This document shows, piece by piece, positions 17,503 to 26,593 of a DNA stretch of 64,000 nt. Source of the stretch: JAXGXT01 sp040772665 (GTDB lineage: Bacteria > Bacillota > Clostridia > Lachnospirales > Anaerotignaceae); NCBI GenBank assembly GCA_040772665.1, contig JAXGXT010000004.1, positions 186,001 to 250,000 on the forward strand, given 5' to 3'. The translations under genes were made by a program, and so were the position numbers. Within the stretch, counting starts at the first letter, position 1; each line of letters starts with the position of its first letter. Under the pieces are notes generated by a model, which was given only the letters and a program-made list of their open reading frames with translations, did not search any database and was not told where the DNA came from.

Positions 17503-19197
17503 ATGGACTTTAAACTAGAAATCGCAAAGGCAATAGGCAAAGCCTCAAGCCTTGATTATACAGAAGTTCTTTCAGGAATAGAAATCCCCCCTAACTCGCA
17601 AATGGGCGATTATGCTTTCCCTTGCTTCAGACTTGCAAAAACCCTTAAAAAATCTCCTCAGATAATAGCTCAGGAAATTTCCCAAAACATTATAAAACCT
17701 GATTTTATTGAAAGAATTGAAATTCAAGGGGCATACATCAACCTTTTTACAGACAAAGAAAACTTCGCAAAAGAAATTTTAAAAGAAGTTTTAAATAAAA
17801 AAGAAACCTACGGCAGTGATACCCTTGGCAACGGCAAAACCATCGTTATTGACTATTCCTCGCCAAACATTGCAAAGCCCTTCCATGTTGGACATCTTCG
17901 TTCAACTGTTATAGGCAATGCCATTTACAAAATCCATGAGTTTTTAGGCTATGACTGTCAAGGTGTAAACCATTTGGGAGATTGGGGAACACAGTTTGGA
18001 AAACTTATTGTTGCCTATAAAAACTGGGGCTCTAAAACAGCAGTAGAAGAAAAAGGCATACAAGAGCTTATGCGTATTTATGTTATATTCCATGATGAAG
18101 CAGAAAAAAATCCCTCCCTTGAAGACGAGGCAAGAGGCTGGTTTGTTAAAATGCAGGACGGAGATTCAGAAGCTCTTGAGCTTTGGAAATGGTTTTACGA
18201 CATAAGCATTAAGGAGTTTGACAGAGTTTATAAAATGCTTGATGTTGAATTTGACGCCTACACAGGTGAAAGCTTTTATAATGACAAAATGGCGGCTGTT
18301 GTGAAAGAACTTAAAGATAAAAACCTTCTTCAAGAAAGTGAAGGTGCAATGATTGTTGACCTTGAAGAAGAAAAAATGCCTCCTTGCCTTATTATAAGAA
18401 AAGACGGCGGAACTCTTTATGCCACAAGAGATATAACAGCAGCACTTTACAGAAAAAATAAATATAACTTTGAAAAATGCTTGTATTTAACAGCATTAGA
18501 CCAAAACCTCCATTTTGCACAGTGGTTTAAAGTAATCGAAAAAATGGGGTATAACTGGAGCAAGGATTTAGTTCATGTTCCTTTCGGTCTTGTAAGCCTT
18601 GATACAGGCAAGCTTTCCACAAGAAAAGGGAACGTTGTTCTTATGGAAGAGCTTTTAAACCAGGCAGTAAAAGAAACAGCAAAAATAATTGAAGAAAAAA
18701 ATCCAAATCTTCCAAATAAAGAAGAAATTGCAAAACAAGTAGGCATTGGTGCTGTAATTTTCAACGACCTTTATAACGGAAGAATTAAAGATGTGACTTT
18801 CAGCTGGGAAAGAATGTTAAGCTTTGAAGGTGAAACAGGGCCTTATGTCCAATACACCAACGCAAGAGCCTGCAGTGTTCTTAAAAAAGCGGAAAACTTC
18901 AATTTAAATGAAATTGACTATTCCGTGCTTAAAGATGAAAACAGCGTGGAAGTTTTAAAACTAATTTACGACTTTCCAAACAAAATAAAAGAAGCCGCAA
19001 ATAAATATGAACCTTCAATGGTTTCAAGGGCCTTGGTTGATATTGCGCAAGCTTTTAATAAGTTTTATCACGACAACCCTATTTTAAACAGTGAAGAAAA
19101 CGTTAAAAATGCAAGGCTTGCCATTGTTCTTTCAGTTAACACAGTTCTTACAACAGGACTTAAACTTTTAGGCATAAAAGCCCCTGAACAAATGTAA
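17503..19197 (+). CDS. argS: Arginyl-tRNA synthetase
   Basis: The 564-residue class I synthetase charges tRNA-Arg. Visible features are the N-terminal additional domain, the HIGH-type motif in SSPNIAKPFHVGHLRST, the region LSTRKGNVV in the KMSK loop position, and the C-terminal anticodon-binding domain (GPYVQYTNARACSVL). Length is normal. GGAAAGGA precedes the ATG. Two perfect parS sites and a terminator follow the stop. Confidence 0.96.
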   Translation: MDFKLEIAKAIGKASSLDYTEVLSGIEIPPNSQMGDYAFPCFRLAKTLKKSPQIIAQEISQNIIKPDFIERIEIQGAYINLFTDKENFAKEILKEVLNKKETYGSDTLGNGKTIVIDYSSPNIAKPFHVGHLRSTVIGNAIYKIHEFLGYDCQGVNHLGDWGTQFGKLIVAYKNWGSKTAVEEKGIQELMRIYVIFHDEAEKNPSLEDEARGWFVKMQDGDSEALELWKWFYDISIKEFDRVYKMLDVEFDAYTGESFYNDKMAAVVKELKDKNLLQESEGAMIVDLEEEKMPPCLIIRKDGGTLYATRDITAALYRKNKYNFEKCLYLTALDQNLHFAQWFKVIEKMGYNWSKDLVHVPFGLVSLDTGKLSTRKGNVVLMEELLNQAVKETAKIIEEKNPNLPNKEEIAKQVGIGAVIFNDLYNGRIKDVTFSWERMLSFEGETGPYVQYTNARACSVLKKAENFNLNEIDYSVLKDENSVEVLKLIYDFPNKIKEAANKYEPSMVSRALVDIAQAFNKFYHDNPILNSEENVKNARLAIVLSVNTVLTTGLKLLGIKAPEQM

Positions 19198-19198
19198 G

Positions 19199-19214
19199 TG
19201 TTTCACGTGAAACA
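19199..19214. promoter_or_regulatory. parS site 2
   Basis: TGTTTCACGTGAAACA is a perfect match to the Firmicute parS consensus, two bases after the argS stop. Confidence 0.95.
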
Positions 19215-19222
19215 TTCATTAA

Positions 19223-19255
19223 AAGAATGAGGAAACTTTTCCTTGTTCTTTTTTT
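19223..19255 (+). terminator. Terminator of argS
   Basis: An imperfect stem (AAGAA, AGGAAA against TTTCCT, TTCTT) is followed by a T run. It lies between the two perfect parS sites. Confidence 0.7.
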
Positions 19256-19270
19256 GTTTCACGTGAAACA
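19255..19270. promoter_or_regulatory. parS site 3
   Basis: A second perfect TGTTTCACGTGAAACA, 56 bp from parS site 2, about 520 bp upstream of parA. Confidence 0.95.
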
Positions 19271-19369
19271 ATCTTTTTTCTTAAATACCCAAATAAAGGT
19301 TTAATTTAACTAAGTATTGTGATATAATATCCACAAATTTCATTTGTGTAAAGAGCCTAACGGCTCTAT

Positions 19370-19581
19370 CCACTGTTATCACAGCGGACAGACTGAAGAC
19401 AAACCTTGGGCGTTGCCCAACCCCACTTGCTTTTTGAAAAAAACAAGACCAAAAACTTTTATCAAAACCGCATATTTATGCGGTTTTAGATGGGTCAAGG
19501 GTAAAGCCATTGTGGGTGTTTGAGGGCAAAGCCCTCAAGGTTTTGACTTTGTCTACGTTCTGCCGCTGTTATCACAGCGGA
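19370..19581. repeat. Duplicated 19-nt stem-loop flanking element D
   Basis: The quasi-palindrome CCGCTG TTAT CACAGCGG with a trailing A occurs immediately on each side of the element, in direct orientation. The left copy has one change (CCACTG). A separate hairpin, GAGCC taac GGCTC, lies at about 19353-19366. Confidence 0.85.
19389..19562 (-). mobile_element. CAGA-ended mosaic element, short copy (locus D)
   Basis: A 174-bp element in reverse orientation. Its ends are CAGACTGAAGACAAAC and, inverted, CAGAACGTAGACAAAG, matching the ends of the 292-bp copies at 23751 and 26616. The interior has P5 (TTGGGC..GCCCAA), a damaged P4, P3 with AAAACC/GGTTTT flanks, and P1 (GAGGGC..GCCCTC). The long internal cassette of the other copies is absent. 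It lies between two copies of the stem-loop CCGCTGTTATCACAGCGG: 19370-19388 and 19563-19581, 18 of 19 identical. No coding sequence is inside. Confidence 0.85.
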
Positions 19582-19790
19582 TTGTATTAATCATAAAACC
19601 TTTTAAGTTTTATTCGTTTATTGATAAAAGAAAATGTCGGCTTTGCCGCCGCTTCCTTTTGTCTTTATGATATGATATTGTCGTATAATATTCAGCAACA
19701 CTATTTCTTTATTAAAATTATAAGTGCTTAATAGACCAGCGGATAAATATTTTGCCGCAGCTTTTCTTTTTCGAACAAAGGAGAATATCT

Positions 19791-20564
19791 ATGGGTAAAG
19801 TGAGAACAATAGCCATAACCAATCAAAAAGGCGGTGTAGGAAAAACCACCACAGCCATAAATCTTGCCGCCTGCCTTTCAGAAGAAGAAAAAAAGGTGTT
19901 AATTGTTGATGCAGACCCTCAGGGCAACACAACAAGCGGCCTTGGCCTTGAAAAAAATCAATTAAGCTCTACCATATATCAAATGCTTCTTGGAGAAATC
20001 TCCATAGATGATGTAATGAGAGAAACTTGTGTAAATAATCTTAAAATCATACCCTCAAATATGAATTTGGCAGGTGCGGAAATTGAGCTTATAGGCACAG
20101 AAAAAAGAGAATTTATATTAAAGGAAAGCTTGGAAACAGTTAAAAATGATTTTGATTTTATTATAATCGACTGCCCTCCCTCCCTTAATATAATAACAAT
20201 AAACGCCCTCACTGCCGCAGACACAGTTCTTGTTCCCATCCAATGTGAATATTTTGCCCTTGAAGGCCTTGAACAGCTTTTGCACACAGTAAGCCTTGTT
20301 AAAAAACGATTAAACACAGGGTTAGAGCTTGAAGGTGTTGTTTTTACAATGTTTGATGCAAGAACAAACCTTTCCCTTGAAGTTGTTGAAGAAGTTAAAA
20401 AAAGCCTCGGAAACAATGTTTATAAAACAATAATACCAAGAAATGTTCGTCTTGGAGAAGCTCCAAGCCACGGACTTCCCATAACTATGTATGACGGAAA
20501 AAGCAAAGGTGCCGAAAGCTACAGGCTTCTTGCAGAAGAAGTTATTGAAAAGGAGTGGAGTTAA
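19791..20564 (+). CDS. parA: Chromosome-partitioning ATPase ParA (Soj)
   Basis: The 257-residue protein has the deviant Walker A motif KGGVGKTTT, the Walker A' region VLIVDADPQGN and the switch DFIIIDCPPSL. It is a ParA/Soj ATPase that works with ParB on parS sites and can influence DnaA. I chose the ATG at 19791 (MGKVRTIAITNQ) because AAAGGAG lies at the right distance. The next gene, parB, begins immediately after the stop. Confidence 0.95.
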   Translation: MGKVRTIAITNQKGGVGKTTTAINLAACLSEEEKKVLIVDADPQGNTTSGLGLEKNQLSSTIYQMLLGEISIDDVMRETCVNNLKIIPSNMNLAGAEIELIGTEKREFILKESLETVKNDFDFIIIDCPPSLNIITINALTAADTVLVPIQCEYFALEGLEQLLHTVSLVKKRLNTGLELEGVVFTMFDARTNLSLEVVEEVKKSLGNNVYKTIIPRNVRLGEAPSHGLPITMYDGKSKGAESYRLLAEEVIEKEWS

Positions 20565-21452
20565 TTGGCAGGAATTAAAAAAAGCGGGTTAGGCTCAAAA
20601 GGCAGAGGTATAACTGCTTTGATTAACTCAGAAGTGGACAACTTGGAAATTTCAAAAGAAGCTGTTGTTGAAATAGATATTAATAAAATTTCACCCTCCT
20701 CAAACCAGCCAAGAAAAAGGTTCGAGGAAAGTGCTTTAATAAGCCTTGCCGAATCAATAAAAGAATGCGGTGTTATTCAGCCTGTTATTGTTATTAAAAA
20801 AGAGGATTATTATGAACTTGTGGCAGGAGAACGCCGCTGGAGAGCCTCAAAAATCGCAGGCATTAAAAAAATCCCCGCAATTATTAAAGACCTTTCAGAA
20901 CTTAATCTTTTTGAAATTTCTCTTATAGAAAACCTTCAAAGAGAGGACTTAAATGCCATAGAAGAAGCAAGCGGATATAAACGTTTAATTGATGAGTTTG
21001 GGCTTAGTCAGGAAGAAGTTGCAAAAAGAATTTCAAAAAGCCGCTCTGCCGTTGCAAATGCAATAAGGCTTTTAAACCTTGATAAAAGAGTGCAAAACTT
21101 TGTTGTTGAGGGCAAGTTAAGCGGCGGCCACGCAAGAACACTTCTTTCATTGGAAGACGGAGATTTACAGTTTGAAATTGCTGAAAATATAATTGAAGAA
21201 GGTTTAAGTGTAAGACAAGTTGAGGCTCTTGTAAAGAAAATCGAAGCTTCCCAAACAGAAAAGGAAATAAAAACAGAAAAAGAAACTTCCTTAAACACTT
21301 CCTCATATACAACCATAGAAGAAAGTCTGAGAGATGTTTTAGGAACAAAGGTAAAGCTTAAAAACACAAAAAATAAAGGAAAAATAGAGATTGAATTTTA
21401 TTCCGATAATGATTTAGACAGAATTGTAGGAATTATAAACAAATTAATTTAA
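20565..21452 (+). CDS. parB: Chromosome-partitioning protein ParB (Spo0J)
   Basis: The 295-residue protein has the ParB N-terminal CTPase core (SSNQPRKRFEE, VAGERRWRASKIAG), the ENLQREDLNAIEEA box and the helix-turn-helix LSQEEVAKRISKSRSAVANAIR. It starts with TTG directly after the parA stop, with GGAGTGG upstream. It loads on parS and spreads by CTP-dependent sliding (family knowledge). Three parS sites are within 6.3 kb. Confidence 0.95.
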   Translation: MAGIKKSGLGSKGRGITALINSEVDNLEISKEAVVEIDINKISPSSNQPRKRFEESALISLAESIKECGVIQPVIVIKKEDYYELVAGERRWRASKIAGIKKIPAIIKDLSELNLFEISLIENLQREDLNAIEEASGYKRLIDEFGLSQEEVAKRISKSRSAVANAIRLLNLDKRVQNFVVEGKLSGGHARTLLSLEDGDLQFEIAENIIEEGLSVRQVEALVKKIEASQTEKEIKTEKETSLNTSSYTTIEESLRDVLGTKVKLKNTKNKGKIEIEFYSDNDLDRIVGIINKLI

Positions 21453-21480
21453 AATATGTATTGGATGTGAGAATATAAAA

Positions 21481-22161
21481 ATGAGCCAGTTCAGCGAATT
21501 TTTAAATAATAATCTGCTTAGCATTGTTTTCTCCATGTCTGCTCTTGTTATTATTCTTTTAATTTTAACAATTTTTCTTATTAACGAGCTTAATAAGCTG
21601 AAAAAAAGATATGAAACATTCACAGGGGGAAAAAGACATCCTGATTATAACATGGAAACACAATTTAAACTTTTTCATAGCGAAGCTAAAAAGCTTGAAG
21701 AAAAGTATGAAAATCTTTCACACATTGTTAAAGATATGGATAAAAGCATAAATAAAAGTATACAAAAAATCGGTGTTGTAAGATATAACCCCTTTGATGA
21801 ATTTGGCGGTAACCTTTGCTATGCCGTTGCACTGCTTGATTGTGAAAATAACGGTGTTGTTTTAAACGGAATACACTCCCGTTCAGGCTGTTTTACATAT
21901 GCAAAGGAAATTGAGCTTGGTGTAAGCAAATATGTTCTTTCAGAAGAAGAGCTTGAGGCCCTTAAAATGGCTAAAGATAACGGCTACACAAAAGATAGAA
22001 ACATGGAAACAATAAATGAACTTGAGAAACGATATCCAAAAGTTTACGGAGAAAATGCATCAGAAGAAAACTATGACAACAATTATGATAGTAATGAAGC
22101 TGTTCCCCTTGAAAATATTTTTCAAACCACATCAAATGCCGGTGAAATTATGGCAGAATAA
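21481..22161 (+). CDS. DUF4446 family membrane protein
   Basis: The 226-residue protein has one N-terminal membrane segment (about residues 13-33), a short coiled-coil linker, and the conserved DUF4446 region (KIGVVRYNPFDEFGGNLCYAVALLD, NGVVLNGIHSRSGCFTYAKEI). The gene is commonly found between parB and serS in Clostridia, as here. Its function is unknown. Confidence 0.85.
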   Translation: MSQFSEFLNNNLLSIVFSMSALVIILLILTIFLINELNKLKKRYETFTGGKRHPDYNMETQFKLFHSEAKKLEEKYENLSHIVKDMDKSINKSIQKIGVVRYNPFDEFGGNLCYAVALLDCENNGVVLNGIHSRSGCFTYAKEIELGVSKYVLSEEELEALKMAKDNGYTKDRNMETINELEKRYPKVYGENASEENYDNNYDSNEAVPLENIFQTTSNAGEIMAE

Positions 22162-22172
22162 TTTATAATAAA

Positions 22173-22247
22173 GGGCTTGAAAATCGGGGGGATTGATTTT
22201 CAAGCCCAGACACAGCTGCAATTTATATAAATTTAAGCTGTATGTGG
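22173..22247 (+). promoter_or_regulatory. Two strong hairpins between the DUF4446 gene and serS
   Basis: A perfect 13-bp stem (GGGCTTGAAAATC with GATTTTCAAGCCC, 22173-22185 and 22195-22207) has a G-rich loop and no T run after it. A second hairpin at 22211-22247 includes the palindrome AATTTATATAAATT. They could terminate the upstream operon or form part of a serS leader. No T-box sequence was seen. Confidence 0.5.
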
Positions 22248-22358
22248 TTATTATTGTCATATGCATAATAAATATTCAATTTTTATTCGTATTAAATATC
22301 CATAAAAGGAAAAAGTATAAATATAAAGCTTAAATGCATAATGGGAGGAAATTTTAAT

Positions 22359-23633
22359 ATGTTAGATGTTAAATTGTTAAGATCAGATTTGGAAGCTGTT
22401 AAAGCAGCCCTTTCCAAAAGAAATAAAGACTATAATATAGAAGCCTTTGTAGATTTGGATAAAAAAAGAAGAGAGCTTATAGCGGAAGCTGAGGAACTTA
22501 AAAACAGCCAAAATAAAGCCTCAAAAGAAATTCCCGTGCTTAAAAAAGAGGGTAAAGACACAACTGCATTAATGGCTGAAATGAAGCTCCTTTCAGAAAA
22601 AATTAAAGAGTTTGATGCAAAAATAAACGATGTTGATGCAAAACTCGAAGATTTTATGTACACACTTCCAAATATGCCTTATAAAGATGTTCCGTCCGGC
22701 TCTGACGACAGCCAAAACTTAGAAATGAGAAAATGGGGGGAACCCACAAAGTTTGACTTTGAACCAAAGCCTCATTGGGAAATCGGTGAAGATTATGGTT
22801 TTCTTGATGCGGCAACAGCGGCAAAAATCACAGGCACAAGGTTCACAGTTTATAAAGGTGCAGCGGCAAGGCTTGAACGTTCAATAATGAACTTTATGCT
22901 TGATACACATACACAAAAACATGGATATGAGGAAGTTTTCCCTCCTTTTATGGTAAACAGAAAATCCATGACAGGCACGGGCCAGCTTCCAAAGTTTGAA
23001 GAAGACGCATTTAAAATTGCAGGAACAGATTATTTCCTTGTTCCAACAGCAGAAGTTCCCGTTACAAACATGTATGCAGACATGATTTTAAGCGGCGGAG
23101 ATTTACCTATTAAACATACAGCATATACAGCTTGTTTCCGTGCCGAAGCAGGCTCTGCAGGCCGTGATACAAGGGGTCTTATTCGTCAGCACCAATTTAA
23201 TAAGGTAGAAATGGTTAAGTTCTCAAAGCCTGAAACAAGCTATGAAGAATTAGAGTTATTAACAAACGATGCCGAAGAAATATTAAAGCTTTTAGGTCTT
23301 CCTTATAGAGTTGTGCGTCTTTGCGGCGGCGACCTTGGTTTTAGCTCCGCTATGACTTATGACATTGAAGTATGGATGCCAAGTTACAACAGATATGTGG
23401 AAATTTCAAGCTGTTCAAACTTTGAAGACTTCCAGGCAAGAAGAGCAAACATTAAGTTTAAAGATAATGTTAAAGACAAGGCTACACTTGTTCATACCCT
23501 TAACGGAAGCGGACTTGCAGTAGGCAGAACAACAGCGGCCATACTTGAAAACTTCCAGCAGGCAGACGGCTCAATAATAATACCTGAAGTTTTAAGACCA
23601 TATATGGGCGGCTTGGAAAAAATTACAAAATAA
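22359..23633 (+). CDS. serS: Seryl-tRNA synthetase
   Basis: The 424-residue class II synthetase has the long N-terminal coiled-coil arm (about residues 30-100), motif 2 (FRAEAGSAGRDTRGLIRQHQ) and motif 3 (GLAVGRTTAAILENF). It charges tRNA-Ser and tRNA-Sec. I chose the ATG at 22359 because GGGAGG lies just upstream. A hairpin (23655-23690) and a mosaic element follow the stop. Confidence 0.96.
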   Translation: MLDVKLLRSDLEAVKAALSKRNKDYNIEAFVDLDKKRRELIAEAEELKNSQNKASKEIPVLKKEGKDTTALMAEMKLLSEKIKEFDAKINDVDAKLEDFMYTLPNMPYKDVPSGSDDSQNLEMRKWGEPTKFDFEPKPHWEIGEDYGFLDAATAAKITGTRFTVYKGAAARLERSIMNFMLDTHTQKHGYEEVFPPFMVNRKSMTGTGQLPKFEEDAFKIAGTDYFLVPTAEVPVTNMYADMILSGGDLPIKHTAYTACFRAEAGSAGRDTRGLIRQHQFNKVEMVKFSKPETSYEELELLTNDAEEILKLLGLPYRVVRLCGGDLGFSSAMTYDIEVWMPSYNRYVEISSCSNFEDFQARRANIKFKDNVKDKATLVHTLNGSGLAVGRTTAAILENFQQADGSIIIPEVLRPYMGGLEKITK

Positions 23634-23654
23634 AAATCACATTACCGAAAATAC

Positions 23655-23690
23655 TCTTTATGCTTCTTTTTTTCAAAAGAGGCATAAAGA
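23655..23690 (+). terminator. Hairpin after serS
   Basis: TCTTTATGC.TCTTTT pairs with AAAAGA.GCATAAAGA (16 positions, one mismatch). It is followed by TATACCCTTTTT, so it is a probable terminator with an interrupted T run. Confidence 0.55.
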
Positions 23691-23722
23691 TATACCCTTT
23701 TTAAAGACTTGCAGAAAAAAAA

Positions 23723-24070
23723 TATCTTCTTAAAAACCTGTAAGAAGATACAGAACGTAGGCAAAGTCAAAACCTTGAGGGCTTTGCCCTCAAACACCCA
23801 CAAGGGTTTTACTGTCAGGAATTTGCTTCGCAAACCGCTACTTCGTTCAGCACTTTTTCTTATGAAAAAGCGGCTTTGCCGTCGGATTTCTTTCCGATGC
23901 CCAGCGGCGGCGTTTATCTTCAACCTTCCTACTTGACCCATCTAAAACCGCATGAATATGCGGTTTTGATAAAAGTTTTTGGTCTTGCTTTTTTCAAAAA
24001 GCAAGTGGGGTTGGGCAACGCCCAAGGTTTGTCTTCAGTCTGTATCTGCTTACAAAACTGTAAGAAAATA
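23723..24070. repeat. Duplicated 28-nt stem-loop flanking element E
   Basis: The left copy is 23723-23750 (TATCTTCTTA..TAAGAAGATA). The right copy is 24043-24070 (TATCTGCTTA..TAAGAAAATA). They are direct repeats of equal length, identical at 24 of 28 positions, and directly abut the element ends. Confidence 0.85.
23751..24042 (+). mobile_element. CAGA-ended mosaic element, full copy (locus E)
   Basis: A 292-bp element with ends CAGAACGTAGGCAAAG and, inverted, CAGACTGAAGACAAAC (12 of 16 matching). The order inside is P1 (GAGGGC..GCCCTC), P2 left half, a long cassette with several small hairpins (TTTGCTTCGCAAA, CGGATTTCTTTCCG), P3, P4 (CTTGC..GCAAG) and P5 (TTGGGCAACGCCCAA). It differs from the copy at 26616 at only five positions by my reading. 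No credible coding sequence is inside. Confidence 0.9.
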
Positions 24071-24115
24071 TGCTTTGTCTTTATCGGTTTTGTTTTTTAA
24101 TAAGGATTGATTAAG

Positions 24116-24484
24116 TTGAAAAATTGGGATTTAATTATTGCTGTGGGTGCTCTTGCTGTTGCCGGTGCACTTTATTTTTCCGGATTTCTCAAAAATGACA
24201 GTTCAGGCGGCTATGCTGTTGTGTATGTAAACGGTGCGGAAAGTCAGCGCTTTGCCCTGAATGAAAACGGAGAATATAAAATAGATACAGAAACGGGATA
24301 TAACATTATTGTTGTTGAGAATAATAATGTGTTTGTAAAGGATGCAGACTGCCCTGACAAAATTTGCGTTAATTCATTGCCTATTTCCATGAAAAAACAA
24401 AGCATTGTCTGCCTTCCCCATAAACTTGTTGTTGAAATTGAAGGCGTCAAAGAAGAAAGCGACATTGATTCTGTATCAAGGTAA
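24116..24484 (+). CDS. NusG domain II-containing protein
   Basis: The 122-residue protein has one N-terminal membrane segment (about residues 5-23). A small beta-rich domain of the NusG-II type follows, with CPDKICVNSLPISMKKQSIVCLPHKLVVEI. The two Cys-containing motifs are typical. I chose TTG at 24116 because AAGGA lies 9 bp upstream; a TTG at 24107 is too close. The Gx transporter gene follows 22 bp later, an arrangement common in Clostridia. The function is unknown. Confidence 0.8.
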   Translation: MKNWDLIIAVGALAVAGALYFSGFLKNDSSGGYAVVYVNGAESQRFALNENGEYKIDTETGYNIIVVENNNVFVKDADCPDKICVNSLPISMKKQSIVCLPHKLVVEIEGVKEESDIDSVSR

Positions 24485-24506
24485 CATACAAAAAAGAGGT
24501 AAGCTT

Positions 24507-25007
24507 ATGAGTAAAAGCAAAAAAGTTGCATATTACGGTGTTTTCGCCTCCCTTGCCATACTTATGGGCTATGTGGAATCGGTTATACCCATACCACTGC
24601 CTGTGCCCGGCATAAAACTGGGCCTTTCAAATGTAATTGTACTATTAGCAATGTACTCCATTGATAATAAAGCAGGGTTTGGAGTTTCCATTGTTCGTGT
24701 GTTTGTTTCGGCAATGCTTTTTAAAGGTTTCCTTAGTTTTTGGTATAGTTTGGTGGGGGCAGTTTTAAGCTTTATTGTTATGTATTTTGCTAAAAAAACA
24801 GATAAATTAAGCTGCGGCGGAGTAAGCATACTGGGCGGCATTTTTCATAACATAGGTCAGCTTTTTGTTGCTTATATAATTCTTGGCAGGTCTGTTGTTT
24901 TATATCTTGCCCCCGTGCTTATTGTAAGCGGAGTTGTAACAGGCTTTGGAATAGGTGTTATTGTTGGGTACTGCAAAAACTATATTGATAAATCAATTAA
25001 ATTGTAA
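24507..25007 (+). CDS. Gx transporter family membrane protein (heptaprenyl diphosphate synthase component I-like)
   Basis: The 166-residue protein has about five membrane segments and the family signature VIPIPLPVPGIKLGLSN near the N-terminus. Such proteins resemble ECF-type substrate-binding subunits and are annotated as Gx transporters or Hpre_diP_synt_I. I chose the ATG at 24507, with AGAGGT upstream. It is probably co-transcribed with the NusG-II gene. The substrate is not known. Confidence 0.8.
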   Translation: MSKSKKVAYYGVFASLAILMGYVESVIPIPLPVPGIKLGLSNVIVLLAMYSIDNKAGFGVSIVRVFVSAMLFKGFLSFWYSLVGAVLSFIVMYFAKKTDKLSCGGVSILGGIFHNIGQLFVAYIILGRSVVLYLAPVLIVSGVVTGFGIGVIVGYCKNYIDKSIKL

Positions 25008-25134
25008 ACATAATACTTGTTTAAAACATTTGAAAGACTTCATACATTTTTAAAAAAACAGCGTAAATCTATCTAAAACTCGCTCAAAATAACTTTTTTT
25101 GATATTTATAATGATAATTAATTCTAAATAATAT

Positions 25135-25259
25135 AAAAAACAGGTTAAAAATCTAATTCCTTAAAAGATGGCTTTCATTTTCCTTTTGTATTGGAAAATC
25201 AGTTGAAAGCTTTAATATTCTTTATAGGTATAAATTTATCAACCTGTTTTTATTTTTTT
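25135..25259. terminator. Branched terminator-like structure between convergent genes
   Basis: AAAAAACAGGTT (25135-25146) pairs with AACCTGTTTT (25241-25250) and T-rich sequence follows. Inside, GCTTTC..GAAAGC and TTTTCC..GGAAAA form a second long hairpin. It separates the Gx transporter gene from the convergent sppA and could serve both. Confidence 0.6.
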
Positions 25260-25289
25260 CTTGTTTTTTTAATAGAATTTGTTTATAAC

Positions 25290-26426
25290 TTAGTAATTAA
25301 GTTGATAACTTTCCGATTTTTCCAACACATCTGTTAATAAATCCAATTGTGTTTTTGGCCTTTCAGGTATTGAGGAAAGAAATCTGCTTAAAAATGAGTT
25401 TGTAGGATAGTAACCTTCTGTAAATTCACAATTGATAAATTCAGGCTTGTCCATTATATAACCCATAAAATCATCATATGTGGATATTGCGTCAATTAAA
25501 TTCAGCTCAAGAGCCTGTGAAGATGTATATATTCTTCCGTCTGCCATTTCTTTAACATTATCTAAAGGTATACCTCGTTCATCAGATATTATTTTTACAA
25601 AAACATCATAGCTTTCATCAATCATATCCTTAACAATTTGTATGTGTTCATCAGTTGTTTCAGATGTAGGGCTTAGCATGTTTTTATTTTCACCGCTGGC
25701 AACTGTTATCTCCTTTATTCCCAGCTTGTCCATAAATTCTTTTGCGTTATAGCTTGTCATTCTTACGCCTATTGAGCCTGTTGTTGTCATTCTGTTTGCA
25801 TATATTTCATCTGCAGCCATAGAAACATATAACGCACCTGATGCGGCAGATTGTGCGTAGTATGCATAGACAGGTCTGCCTGTTTTTTCTTTATAATCCT
25901 TTAATGTCAAATATAGCTCGTCACTTTCATAAACTCCGCCGCCCCCTGAATTTATGTAAAGAATTATGCCCTTATTATTTTCGTCTTCAATCATGTTTTT
26001 TATGGAATTTAATGTCCAACTATGCTGATAACCTATAGGAACACCATAGCTTGTTGCGTTATCACTTGTTATTGTGCCCTCAATTTTAATTGTTTCAACA
26101 TATTCCCCATGTGAAGCAACCTCATGGTCACTAAAACCTCCTAAAGCCATTGACGCAATTGAAAAAACAGAAATACCGATAAAACCAACAATTATAGCCG
26201 CTCCAACAATAGCCGCCCAGAAACAACCGCTTTTCTTAGGCCCTTTATTATAGTTGGTGTTATAATTAGTGTTATAGTTTACTGTTCTTGACATATTAGG
26301 GTTTTCATGGGCATAATCTTGATTTTTGACTTCTTCCCCACCCTTGTTAAATAATTGTGATGACTTAAAATTATCTTTAGATGTGTCACCCCCGTCTGTC
26401 GAATTAAATAATTGATCTTCGTTCAT
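25290..26426 (-). CDS. sppA: Signal peptide peptidase SppA
   Basis: The 378-residue membrane peptidase (family S49) degrades cleaved signal peptides. It has a long disordered N-terminus rich in Asn and Tyr, one membrane segment (FWAAIVGAAIIVGFIGISVF) and the S49 core: LYINSGGGGVYESDELY, the catalytic Ser region QSAASGALYVSMAADEI, TTTGSIGVR and SGENKNMLSPT with the presumed catalytic Lys. I chose the ATG at 26426 with AAGGGGTG upstream; an upstream in-frame start lacks an RBS. Confidence 0.88.
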   Translation of the reverse strand: MNEDQLFNSTDGGDTSKDNFKSSQLFNKGGEEVKNQDYAHENPNMSRTVNYNTNYNTNYNKGPKKSGCFWAAIVGAAIIVGFIGISVFSIASMALGGFSDHEVASHGEYVETIKIEGTITSDNATSYGVPIGYQHSWTLNSIKNMIEDENNKGIILYINSGGGGVYESDELYLTLKDYKEKTGRPVYAYYAQSAASGALYVSMAADEIYANRMTTTGSIGVRMTSYNAKEFMDKLGIKEITVASGENKNMLSPTSETTDEHIQIVKDMIDESYDVFVKIISDERGIPLDNVKEMADGRIYTSSQALELNLIDAISTYDDFMGYIMDKPEFINCEFTEGYYPTNSFLSRFLSSIPERPKTQLDLLTDVLEKSESYQLNY

Positions 26427-26593
26427 AAGACACCCCTTTAAAATAAATTTAAGCAACAATAGTTTCTCTGCCTTAGAAAAATATATCAAACTTTTCGGTT
26501 TTGTTCAAGTGCAACAGGAAAAGCTTTAATTTTACATAGAGATTTTTATTTCATTTCACAAATTTAATTTTCTTACTTTCAAACACTAAAATA

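Noticed and set aside
22162..22358. T-box riboswitch upstream of serS
   Set aside because: Neither the T-box sequence (AGGGTGG.ACCGCG type) nor a stem I with AG-bulge was found.
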